Below, piece after piece: positions 37,601 to 45,027 of a DNA stretch of 64,000 bases. A program made the translations under genes and the position numbers. Source of the stretch: Bimastos eiseni (taxonomy: Eukaryota > Annelida > Clitellata > Crassiclitellata > Lumbricidae); NCBI GenBank assembly GCA_959347315.1, contig OY365810.1, positions 24,368,304 to 24,432,303 of the forward strand, given 5' to 3'. Below the pieces are notes generated by a model that saw only the letters and a list, made by a program, of their open reading frames with translations, ran no database searches and was not told the DNA's origin. Numbering within the stretch: position 1 is the first letter of the stretch; each line of letters begins with the position of its first letter.

Positions 37601-40600
37601 AACAATCTCATAAATACGTCAACTACCAACGGACCTATTCAGAATTTATGGGTCGAAACGAAATTCCGTAACTTATATTATTTTGCATAAGTCAGTTAGT
37701 GGGTCGTCCGTCCGTCCGTTGGGCCTATAAGATGAAAAAATTTATGGACGTAAGCCCGAGTGAAACAACTAATCGTTTGGCTGTTCGAGATCTCGACAGG
37801 GACTAACAACAGATACCAGGTCAACCATGGGATATGTAGGTCTATACGGCGGGAGGTATAGTCATCGTCGTCGCATATAGGCCTACGCTCATCCAGCCGA
37901 ACACTAATAAGCACTATATACAAATGGATACATAGCAGTATATAACCGCACAATTATCGTAAATATATATAGGTCCGTCAATCCAACATCATGCATATAT
38001 GCCTAGACAGATTGTATGCATATAATATTTATATACATGCAGTTGCTGCATAATATAGGCCTACAGATATACGTACACACATAGTGCTATTCATTCACAC
38101 AGCGATCTACATACGTATACAGAAATAGGTTCATGCACAGCGAGATGCAAATGGTCAACTGTGCAGATGTTAATTGGTATTAGAATTGCAACGAGTAACT
38201 TCTGTTGCGTCTAGGTCTTAGATACAAGACATCAACCGCTGGCACATTACATTACATTACATTACCAAACCCAATACATAATCAGGTCGATAAATATGAA
38301 GCAACCAATGATGGAATACTACCAATTGGAAAGAGGGAAGTTATCGTCGGAGAACGAAACGACAGAAGCGATGAAGACAACGGTTGAACGAAGTGAACGT
38401 TGTTTACATGTCTACTTAAACGATCAGGCAATGGAATGCAAAGGCAAAGCAGATTCAGGAAAGGCAACATCAACAACATGATTTTATACACAAGTCTGGG
38501 TATACACAAAGCGTAGGTTGTGCGTAACTATTTACGTAAAATGTAATCTGAATTTACGATGTTTTCTTTAGCCTATAGTTAAAGAGGAAAATCAGAGCCC
38601 TGAACAAATATTATATATCTACAGCTTATGTATAAATATATAATATATATATATATATATACTATTTACAAATTGTATATATCAAAACAGGCGTAGAATT
38701 TCCAGGCACATGCATTATACGTAGTACCCCATATATTGATCCATATCGTCTTGTTTGCTTGAATTCCATAGTTGGCCTATTTCATTAATATTTCTCTTAT
38801 AAGTGCATAAATCAAACGACGCATGCTGTGTTAAAAGAATTGCATGCTGCATGCAATTGCCAGAATAAGTTCTCTTGGTGACCTGCGTGTATGAAGATTC
38901 CGGACTCGGGGCAGGGGTGATGGCAACTGCAGAGTCATGATTTACAGCCTGTTGGACTGTTCAGAGTTGAGAGAGGAGGGCAGTGACGCCCCATGGTATA
39001 TACATGTAGATGAAGCGTCTGTCACGCTTCTCCTCGGTCAAAGAAATAGGATCGTAAAGACAGCTGCAAATGTTTCAACTTCGATTATTCCCAGTGTACT
39101 GAGCAATTTTTCGCGCGACAAGTGCGTGGCATTCAACCGCTGTGACGCCCTTTAAGAATACATTGAGTTGTGACCCCGCGTTTCGTAAATCAGCGAAGAA
39201 TGCAAAGTAACGATGCTTTAACTGAGGGTGGAACATCATCAACATATCGCTTTATATATTGCATCAATACAGCGTACAGGCCAACGTGCATGACACCAAA
39301 TGAACACTTCACAACTGGTGCATCATATGCTGTGCAACTTGTCTTTTATCTTTGCTTCGAAACTGTCTGTTATGGTCTATGATCTTGTAGCAGTCATGAT
39401 GGTCAGTCCGTGCACACGGCCCTCTCTGACCTATATATAGTCTCACAGCACGTGACCTCCTTTTTGTCCCATAGCCATTCACCCGCACGACCTTTCTGAA
39501 TGGTTCGATCATTGCACAACTTGACTTTGATCTCTCGAATTAATTTCTCACTTAGCTGTCGTTGGCGTTGATCGTTGGCGAAAGAATCTCTCGCTCTATT
39601 GAGACCTCTGGCGAACAGCCAGCAACGCATGCCAAAAGCATAATACACAGACCTGTGTACTACGTTCAGTCGAGTCATATATATATACATATATATATAT
39701 ATATATGCTAATGTGCGCCTATATAATGTATCTAAGTATAATATCGAACTGTGTTCGGAATTCTTTGCGATTGTAAAAATTCAACCTTTGTGGCCTTTTA
39801 AAAAGCCGCCGTCGCACTCGCTGACACTGCGCATGCTCGTGGACTCATCGAGGAGGTTATTGTGTACCCGGCGCTTTCCATCGTTCGCTTTGCCCTTTCG
39901 TAAATAAGCGATCTTTGTGCGTGTTTGTGTACTACGGAAGACTTGGCCAAAGACTGCAAAAGACTACAACTCGTTTAATCTCAGCGACGGAGCCTAATAT
40001 GTAAGCACATCTGTAATATTGTAAAAGAACATAGGCCTCATGTGGCTCCACACAGCGGACTGCACTTGCACCTTTGAATGCATGTACGTATGAAATGAAG
40101 ATCCTATAAATGTTTCAAGAAGAAGAGGAGGAGGAGAAGAAGGAGGAGGAGGACTAGGAGGAGGAGGAAGTGGAGGAGGAGGAGGAGGACTAGGAGGAGG
40201 AGGAAGTGGAGGAGGAGGAGGAGGAGGAGGAAGGGAATAAAAGGAGGAGGAGGAAACAGATGTAGAAGAAGTAGAAAAAAGAGAAGGAGGAGGAAAGGAG
40301 GAGGAAAGGAGGAGAAAAGGAAGAAGATGAAGAAGATTGTGAAGATGAAAAGGAGGCGGAAAGAAACAGAAAGAAGAAGAAGAAGGAAGAGGAGGAGAGG
40401 AGGAGGAGGACGACGAAGAAGAAGAAAGAAAGAAGAAGAATAATGTAGCAGACTTCGTTTTCTTAACATCGACATATGTGATTGGTGGCACAACTTTTCA
40501 CTAAATGTGTACTATCAGTGAGTGCACTTAATATAACTGAGCTTACTGGATGTGTAAATAAAACAGAAATCCAAAATAAATTTCTACCATGGCGGTGATT

Positions 40601-40798
40601 CAAACCCCCAGCGCCAGACTATCGCGCACCTGCTTCGTACGAGAACTGTATAATTCAAACATTCATATGCAATAATGAACATAACGCTGATATATGCATA
40701 TGTCATAGGCTCCATTTAACCCTAAAAGTTGATATATAGACATAGGCCTATACAATTTTTGTTCTATACCCCATTCTTATTTTCACGTTACCCATCAG

Positions 40799-40830
<32 letters not shown>

Positions 40831-42304
40831 TTATACATGTTTTCACATGCGTTCTACTATATGAATTACATATATATAAATATACTCATGTATTTATGTA
40901 TATAATATGACATACGGCGTATATTATTTAGGCCATACATATACACATGTATATATATGTATATATATACATGTATATATATACATGTATATATTTATAT
41001 ATGTATATATACGTACATTTGCGTGTGTGCGTCTTTCGCCTGTGCGTTCCTGCTGCTTTGTAACATTTCAAGTATAGTTGAGGCCTATGTGTTGTTTGAA
41101 TTGGCGACTGTTTGACATGTGAAGTCGTTTGTTGTCGACTCGAGTGCAAAGCACAAAGCCTCAAAAGCAGACATTGTCAACCGAGGAGGTCGCTTCTTCT
41201 TCGTCGTCGTCTTCTTCTTCTTCACACGGACGCATTGCCAACCGACCGACCAACCGAATTTGCCGAGAAGGTCTCGGTTGGTCGGTCGGTCGGTGGATCG
41301 TCCGAGGAGATCGGCCCTTAATCTCGGCTAAGCCATCGGTCAACGCAGGACTCGACTGCCGACCAAGTGCGTCGAGCATTATAGAGAATCCTGTTCGGAA
41401 ATCGCTTCCGCGCAGTTAGAACACCAGTCTATAATGAATACGAAGATCGGTTCGCATACATAGAGGACCTTTAACTGCACTTTCCAGCTTTCCCTCTGTT
41501 TCCCCTCTCTGCCTATCTGTCTACCTACATGTCTTCATTTGTTTTTCTCTGAATTTTTCTACTCTGATTTTTCTGTTTTATTTCTTCCACGTTCTCCTTC
41601 TTACGTCTCTGTCCTCCTTTTCATTAATTGCCTCCATCCTCCTCCTCTGAGTCCTCATCCATCCTCCTCCTCTGAGTCCTCATCCATCCTCCTCCTCTGA
41701 GTCCTCATCCATCCTCCTCCTCTGAGTCCTCATCCATCCTCCTCCTCTGAGTCCTCATCCATCCTCCTCCTCTGAGTCCTCATCCATCCTCCTCCTCTGA
41801 GTCCTCATCCATCCTCCTCCTCTGAGTCCTCATCCATCCTCCTCCTTCACAGCCTTCCACGTCCTCCCTCATCGTTCTCCTCTGGCTTGTTCCTTCTCCG
41901 TCTTCCTGCCTCTGTGCCTTGCTGTCCCTCTTCTTCTTCTCTTCCTAATTCCTACTCATCATCATCCTCTGTAAGTATACACTGTCTGATGAATCGGAAG
42001 TGATTATACGCGTACATCAACAACTTCGGCAATTTTTCACAGCGACAGGACAGCAGAGCACCAGTCTTACGAGAGGAGTCGACGGTCGAGGACTGGGAGA
42101 CCTTTGGAAACAATGGATGGATTGAGAGAATGAGATAGAGAGAGCAGAAGATGAAGACGAAGGAAGTGAGACAGAGAACGAGAGAGAGAAACAGACAGAC
42201 AGATGGACAGAGAGACCGAAAGAGACAAAGAGAGAGACAGAGACAGAGAACGAGAGAGAGAGAGAGAGAGAGTGAGAGAAAGAGAGAGAGAGAGTGAGAG
42301 AGAC

Positions 42305-42375
<71 letters not shown>

Positions 42376-44929
42376 CAGAGAGAGACAGAGAGAGACAGAG
42401 AGAGACAGAGAGAGACAGAGAAAGCGAACAAAACGATGATGAAACCAGAATGTGAGGTGGGTGGTTTGTCTTCGGCATATGGTCGGTGCCTTTCGAGTGG
42501 AATGATAGTGAACGATCAGCGGGCGAGTGAGTGGGCGAAGGTGGGTAAGAGCAGAGAGGCAGACGCTGGCAGACTTCTTTAGAGAGAAGAAGGAGAAAAG
42601 GTAATTTATTGCGATTGCTTCAATGCCAGACTGCGGGAGGCGGATAAGCAACAGGAGAAACTATTCGGTTAGCAAAAGAGGCCTCGTCCAAGTTAAAGTG
42701 GAAACGAAGACATGATGGATGTAGGGAAGAAGCGAGGATGGAAGGGTGCGAAATTGGGAAAAGCAGGTGCTTTCGAAACTAGGTCAACCAGTTCTCGCTT
42801 GTCCCAATTTTGGTGCTCTGAAACACCGACTTTCAGTAACAGGGAAAACTATGCAATGATGATGATGATGATGATGATGATGACGACGATGATGACGAAG
42901 ATAGTGACGTACTGTTGTAACGATGACGATGAATTGGTTGTGGGAGGTGCGGTTTGCAAGATAGCAACGTAAACGGACATAGTTTCAGTCAGTCTCTCGA
43001 TATTTTGATAAACAATAATTGTCATCGACCTCAGAAATAAATCAATTGTAATTTTCGTCCCTGTTAAAATTAATGTCTCAAAGGAAGTTTTAGGAAGCAT
43101 CGGATGATTCAAGAGATTATTAAAACGATTATAATTATCATTGTTACCCTCATAATTACGATATTCATTATCTTCTAATTATTATTAATAATTTTTAATA
43201 TTTGGAACGGAATATTATTTTTAAGTAGAACGAAGTTTCGTCTCCAGATAATTATATGAAGCGTTGAATGACCAAAGACATTATAATTTGTTGTTGCTAT
43301 AATCACTATTATTTTTATTAATGTTTCGTTTTATTTAAATTATTATTACAATTCCCACAGGAGATTTTAAAAAATTGACAGAAAAAATGGGCATTTTGAA
43401 CGATTGCGTCTCCTTCAATTCTGGCTTAACGAGAAGTCACGATATTTAAACGCTGGACGATTATTGTGAGCGATTATTGTGAGCGATTATTGTGAGCAAT
43501 TATTGTGAGCGATTATTGTGAGCGATTATTGTGAGCGATTATTGTGAGCGATTATTGTGAGCGATTATTGTGAGCGATTATTGTGAGCGATTATTGTGAG
43601 CTGCTGAAACAGATAGAGAGCTAATTTGTCAGATGTTTCGGATATACGAATCAGGTTGCGCCGCAAGTCAGATACGAAAGTACGGCCGCTGTTGCTTATG
43701 GGACCACAACTATTCCACAACTGACAATAAAAATAATAAAAATGACAATAATAATATTATAATGCGGAACAGAACGTTATCCCTCCTTACATCATAGTAA
43801 CAACCTTCTTTAAACCTCGCCAATCGCTACATTGATTGATGTACGGAAGAAGCAGCTAAGCTGAGTTGCAAGTTATTTATCGCTGAAAGTAATTGTCAAG
43901 ACACCACGAGCGATTGCCTTACTAAGCCAAGCATCAGTAAGCCAGCGGTGTTTCAGTTACCTCGAGCAGTGGTTTCAAAATTCATTTTTATTGTACCACT
44001 CGGTAAAACAATCGAATATTGGCATACCACTAGCAAAGGTGACATAAAAACAGCAGGGGATCGCTAACTCCCCTTGCGATTAATTATTAGGGGAACATCG
44101 TAAGCTCCCTTGTAGGATCTGGGTCGGAACTCCAGCAGACAACGCATTTCAGAGCATTTTACAACAAATGGAGCATATATTCTGAGATGATGTCACCGAA
44201 GCGCTGCTAATCAAAGAAATTTGGATAAAAATTGTTTACAGAATTTTTTTCTTTCGCGTACCACCTATCGACACTTGGCCAGTGGTACGCGTACCACCGT
44301 TTGAAAACCGGTGACCTAAAGGATAATATGAGGATGAACAGTTAAATTTCTTAATCATTTGGTAATGAATTCGGCGACAAACTAATTATATGCTCTTACA
44401 TTTTCCCCAGCAATATAGCAGTTGACTGGATAGCCGCATTGCCTATTTCAGAATTTCTTTAGATCATAATACCTGGTCGATGATACAAATTATCAAACTA
44501 GAGATGCAAACGATGAGCCGCTTAGTGCCATACCTGTACTTGGTGCATCTTTCCTCGGTTCTCCTTTTTCAGATAGGTCAGGAAGTTGCCGACGATCGGC
44601 CACCCCGTGGGACCGTCCAGTTCCTCCATCGATTTGACCGTCCCATCCGCAGTTGGTGCTGTTACTGCTTCTGCCTCCGCCGACGAAGATGCTCTGTCGT
44701 CGCGCAGAGCAGCTGCTGCACTTGACTCGTAGTTCACTGTTGTCGTCGTTTCACCGGTCAATCTCTGCTGCTGCTGTGGCTTGGCGTGCTGCTGACCACT
44801 GGACGTCACCGGACATCGTTGCATGACGGTCCGGCCTGGTACATCGCTAGGGTTCTTGCAGCGGACCATCAGGAGCGATCTGGAGGAGACGCCGGCGACG
44901 AGGTTCCTCAGCGTAGCTTCCATCATCAT
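20100..44929 (-). CDS. Mitochondrial-clan cytochrome P450, 10 coding exons
   Basis: This is a heme monooxygenase, expected on the inner mitochondrial membrane and fed electrons by ferredoxin. Joining ten exons gives 614 residues with all phases closing. Seen: leader 1-104; hinge [12 protein letters not shown] (104-115); C-helix WLLYR (201-205); I-helix AGTDT (383-387); K-helix ESMR (440-443); PERW (494-497); heme motif [10 protein letters not shown] (539-548, Cys546). The stretch WSLE...RLGCL and LNTRFW.....AWDTMF are typical of the mitochondrial clan and recall CYP24, CYP27 and CYP10; the family cannot be fixed by eye. The usual length is about 500-540. The excess is a leader rich in Gln/Thr/Ala/Ser and a serine-rich insert at 508-529. 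After the heme Cys it reads CAGQRVAK, where CxGRRxAE is usual. The substrate is unknown. Start chosen: first of three ATGs; GTG at 44992 is not a plausible eukaryotic start. Confidence 0.9.
20302..20560 (+). mobile_element. Divergent SINE family A copy
   Basis: A box ATGGTGGCCGATTGGTTAGA, a damaged B box GAATTCGAGCCTTGCC, then GGGACCTTAAGCAAGTG and GTGTGCACTTTTAAGC matching the body of the full copies. Between the boxes lies TTTTTCAGGCTTAAGACTGG, a possible insertion. It lies in P450 intron 9, opposite in strand to the gene. Confidence 0.65.
20944..20987 (-). CDS. P450 exon 9 (L-helix micro-exon)
   Basis: A 44-bp exon for residues 549-562. Acceptor TTTTCTGTTACAG, then two bases completing Gly548, then [14 protein letters not shown], then GTAAGA. 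It continues the helix that follows the heme cysteine. Phase and motif both require it. Confidence 0.9.
21145..21215. repeat. (GA)n and GACA microsatellite
   Basis: GA units grading into ACAGACAG, in P450 intron 8. Confidence 0.9.
21528..21762 (-). CDS. P450 exon 8 (PERW and heme loop)
   Basis: Residues 470-547 plus one base of Gly548. The acceptor is GCTTGTAG. It encodes [13 protein letters not shown], then a serine-rich insert partly produced by an (AGC)n run, then [17 protein letters not shown]. The donor is GCAG|GTTGGA. Family members usually have about 15 residues between Trp of PERW and Phe of the heme motif; here there are 41. Confidence 0.9.
22015..22335. repeat. ATC/GTC trinucleotide array
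   Basis: About 320 bp of ATC and GTC triplets in P450 intron 7. The poly-Ile/Val frame over it is an artefact. Confidence 0.92.
23400..23490. repeat. (TC)n microsatellite
   Basis: CT units with TGTC interruptions, in P450 intron 7. Confidence 0.9.
23734..23812 (-). CDS. P450 exon 7
   Basis: A 79-bp exon for residues 444-469, found by phase and motif. After acceptor TATTTAG one base completes Arg443. It then encodes [20 protein letters not shown] and HLVPKK, matching the RLYPVxPxxxR..LGGYxxPKG segment of the family. The donor is a perfect GTAAGT. Confidence 0.9.
24738..24811. repeat. (ATT)n microsatellite
   Basis: A near-pure run of about 24 units in P450 intron 6, roughly 180 bp from the exon 6 donor. 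Confidence 0.95.
24988..25154 (-). CDS. P450 exon 6 (K-helix)
   Basis: Residues 388-442 plus two bases of Arg443. The acceptor is GTCGTAG, and the exon opens [15 protein letters not shown]. It ends [10 protein letters not shown] and AG|GTAATA, so the Arg of ExxR is completed by the next exon. Confidence 0.92.
25790..26070. repeat. Compound TA, GA, CA and TATACA repeats
   Basis: (TA)n, (GA)n, (CA)n, (TA)n and TATACATA blocks in succession, in P450 intron 5. A (GACA)n run follows at 26221-26251. Confidence 0.9.
27174..27340 (-). CDS. P450 exon 5 (first half of I-helix)
   Basis: Residues 333-387. The acceptor is TTCTGCAG. It encodes [18 protein letters not shown] and ends at AGTDT, the oxygen-activation motif with the conserved Thr. 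The donor is ACG|GTACGA, phase 0. The intron interrupts the I-helix directly after the motif. Confidence 0.92.
27473..27985. mobile_element. MITE with about 80-bp inverted ends in P450 intron 4
   Basis: The left end reads TAGTGGTGGAGCTGCATGG, AAGCAAAATAGGCAATTGCG and ATATTTCAACAA. The right end on the other strand reads TAGTGTCGGTGCGGCATGG, AAGCAAAATTCGTAATTGCG and ATATTTCAACAA. The roughly 510-bp element has no open frame. No matching target duplication was found. Confidence 0.8.
28301..28501 (-). CDS. P450 exon 4
   Basis: Residues 266-331 with a split Ala at the start and a split Gly at the end. The acceptor is GTTCAG. It encodes [11 protein letters not shown] and [19 protein letters not shown], strongly clan-typical. 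The donor ATCG|GTCAGT is the weakest of the set. Confidence 0.9.
28595..28725. repeat. 22-bp minisatellite, six units
   Basis: Near-identical units of AACTCTACAGCTTCTCATCT plus AT. The array sits exactly at the 3' side of the LINE fragment at 28726-29040, so it may have grown from that LINE's tail. Confidence 0.92.
28726..29040 (-). mobile_element. LINE 3' end (reverse transcriptase C-terminus)
   Basis: The open frame encodes [17 protein letters not shown], then [16 protein letters not shown] and [13 protein letters not shown]. This is the closing block of LINE ORF2 (Y.LRS.......R......F...GP..WN.LP......FK..L+..LL). It is in the same orientation as the P450, in intron 3, and open for about 106 codons, so it is not very old. 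Confidence 0.8.
29410..29530. repeat. GACA/CA-rich low-complexity tract
   Basis: ACAGACAG and CACACA runs in P450 intron 3. Confidence 0.8.
29560..29702. repeat. (GAG)n purine tract beside exon 3
   Basis: Uninterrupted purine triplets up to about 17 bp below the exon 3 donor. On the transcribed strand this is a C/T-rich run at the start of intron 3. Confidence 0.9.
29719..29924 (-). CDS. P450 exon 3 (C-helix)
   Basis: Residues 197-264 with split Ala codons at both ends. The acceptor is TTGCAG. The exon contains WLLYR, whose Trp and Arg normally contact a heme propionate, and ends MYKWSLE before GAAG|GTACGT. A (GAG)n tract starts within 20 bp beyond the donor. Confidence 0.92.
29945..30030. 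repeat. ATC trinucleotide repeat
   Basis: ATC/GTC units in the short intron 2, about 20 bp above exon 3's acceptor. Confidence 0.85.
30161..30351 (-). CDS. P450 exon 2
   Basis: Residues 133-195 and two bases of Ala196. It starts after a TTAG acceptor with [16 protein letters not shown], the helix A/beta-1 region. It includes [10 protein letters not shown] and ends before GC|GTACGA. Confidence 0.9.
30470..30925. repeat. Diffuse ACAGACAG repeat
   Basis: Degenerate (GACA)n for about 450 bp in P450 intron 1. Two long minus-strand frames over it are artefacts. Confidence 0.85.
31060..31131. repeat. (TA)n microsatellite
   Basis: Three TA blocks separated by TTCG. Confidence 0.9.
31580..31800 (+). 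mobile_element. tRNA-derived SINE family A, best copy
   Basis: A box GTGGCCGATTGGTTAGAGCG, B box GCGGGTTCGACCCTCGTCC, body CACCGTGTAAGAATCTTGAG, CAAGTCCTTCGCACAAAATT, GCGCCGTCAATGCG, and a TTGTATTGTATTG tail. It is antisense in P450 intron 1. The body aligns block by block with 2238-2466. Confidence 0.88.
31938..31995. repeat. (GT)n microsatellite
   Basis: GT units with AT/TT interruptions inside a longer GT-rich stretch (31800-32280). Confidence 0.9.
32281..32949. other. P450 intron 1, no feature recognised
   Basis: No exon or repeat was recognised. Confidence 0.4.
32950..33075 (+). mobile_element. Degraded SINE-like sequence
   Basis: ATGGCCGCGTGGCCACAAG, then a B-box-like GGGGTTCGAGACATTCGC. 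The body does not clearly match family A. Confidence 0.4.
33260..33435. repeat. (GAG)n purine-rich tract
   Basis: GAG triplets with GAC interruptions. Confidence 0.9.
33770..33925. repeat. CTCTCCC/TTTCC pyrimidine tract
   Basis: Degenerate 6-8 bp pyrimidine units. Frames on both strands are artefacts. Confidence 0.85.
34520..34630. repeat. (AAT)n microsatellite
   Basis: About 36 units with one AAA interruption. Confidence 0.95.
34745..34978 (-). mobile_element. tRNA-derived SINE, family B, with LINE-like tail
   Basis: On the minus strand the head reads GTCACCGATTGGTTGGAGCG (A box), then CGAGTTCGAGTCTCAG (B box). The tail reads GAGGTACATATGATCCATC, followed by an AATAAAATAAA end. The tail differs from family A but matches the 3' end of the LINE at 59833-60240 (GAGGTACACATGATCCCTC). 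It lies in P450 intron 1, sense to the gene. Confidence 0.75.
34979..35480. other. P450 intron 1, no feature recognised
   Basis: Nothing supported. Confidence 0.4.
35484..35818. repeat. Palindromic TA/CATATATATG repeat block
   Basis: More than ten units like TACATATATATGTAATATAT, each self-complementary, for about 330 bp with almost no G or C. Open Ile/Tyr-rich frames on the minus strand are artefacts. Confidence 0.92.
35936..36018. repeat. ATC/GTC trinucleotide repeat
   Basis: ATC units turning into GTC. Confidence 0.9.
36019..40105. other. P450 intron 1, mostly featureless
   Basis: TA-rich microsatellites (36115-36165, 38640-38660, 39678-39706) and an ACATT run at 38245-38263. Short frames throughout lack motifs. 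No exon recognised. Confidence 0.45.
40115..40445. repeat. GGA/GAA purine-rich tract
   Basis: About 330 bp of purine triplets. Both long minus-strand frames are artefacts. Confidence 0.92.
40590..40655 (-). repeat. tRNA-like SINE remnant
   Basis: The minus strand reads GCAGGTGCGCGATAGTCTGG and GGGGGTTTGAATCACCGCC, spaced like tRNA A- and B-box regions. No body or tail recognised. Confidence 0.35.
40798..41012. repeat. TA and TATACATG repeats
   Basis: A (TA)n run at 40798-40826 and self-complementary ATATATACATGTATAT units at 40940-41012. Confidence 0.85.
41241..41290. repeat. 17-bp perfect hairpin
   Basis: ACCGACCGACCAACCGA (41241-41257) and its exact reverse complement (41274-41290) around a 16-nt loop, in P450 intron 1. 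The arms are short GACC-type repeats. Confidence 0.85.
41635..41845. repeat. 25-bp minisatellite, eight units
   Basis: Eight almost identical copies of TCTGAGTCCTCATCCATCCT plus CCTCC. Confidence 0.95.
42130..42430. repeat. GA-rich tract with central (TA)n
   Basis: Interrupted (GA)n and (GACA)n on both sides of a 34-bp TA run (42306-42339). Confidence 0.92.
42856..42900. repeat. (GAT)n microsatellite
   Basis: GAT units with GAC variants. Confidence 0.9.
43458..43600. repeat. 13-bp minisatellite, eleven units
   Basis: Eleven tandem CGATTATTGTGAG units with a single visible substitution (CAATTATTGTGAG), in P450 intron 1. Confidence 0.95.
43967..44313. mobile_element. hAT-type MITE in P450 intron 1
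   Basis: The left end is CAGTGGTTTCAAAATTC, and the right end on the other strand is CACCGGTTTTCAAACGGTGG. Subterminal GTACCAC motifs are inverted. The flanks ACCTCGAG (43959-43966) and ACCTAAAG (44314-44321) match at 6 of 8 bases, as an aged 8-bp duplication would. 347 bp, no open frame. Confidence 0.75.
44534..44929 (-). CDS. P450 exon 1 (leader and hinge)
   Basis: Residues 1-132. Three consecutive Met codons are followed by [20 protein letters not shown], which is basic, serine-rich and free of acids after Glu4, like an import signal. Then come QQQQ, TTTT and AAAA runs and the hinge at 104-115. The donor is CAG|GTATGG, phase 0. The third ATG (44923) has the best context (A at -3, G at +4). 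Confidence 0.85.
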
Positions 44930-45006
44930 CGTCGTAGTAGTCGTAGTCGTTGCTGGCGTCGTCGTCGTCTCTCGTTCGTGTCGTGAGCGCACTTGCCAGG
45001 CGGCAT
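44926..45006 (-). other. Upstream ORF overlapping the P450 start
   Basis: An ATG at 45006 in good context (ACC before ATG) opens 26 codons that end in TGA at 44928-44926, overlapping the first P450 ATG as ATGA. The product would be Arg-rich. It matters only if transcription starts above 45006, which is not known. Confidence 0.4.
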
Positions 45007-45020
45007 GGTCCCGTCGCTCG

Positions 45021-45027
45021 TATTTAA
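45021..45027 (-). promoter_or_regulatory. TATA-like element upstream of the P450
   Basis: CCTTAAATACGAG on the minus strand, 92 bp above the P450 ATG. If used, transcription would begin near 44995 and the upstream ORF would be skipped. Composition alone could give this hit. Confidence 0.3.

Noticed and set aside
40104..40493. Minus-strand Ser/Pro and Leu/Phe frames
   Set aside because: Artefact of the GGA/GAA tract; two overlapping frames are equally open.
44534..44992. P450 start at 44992
   Set aside because: The codon there is GTG. The first ATG in frame is at 44929.
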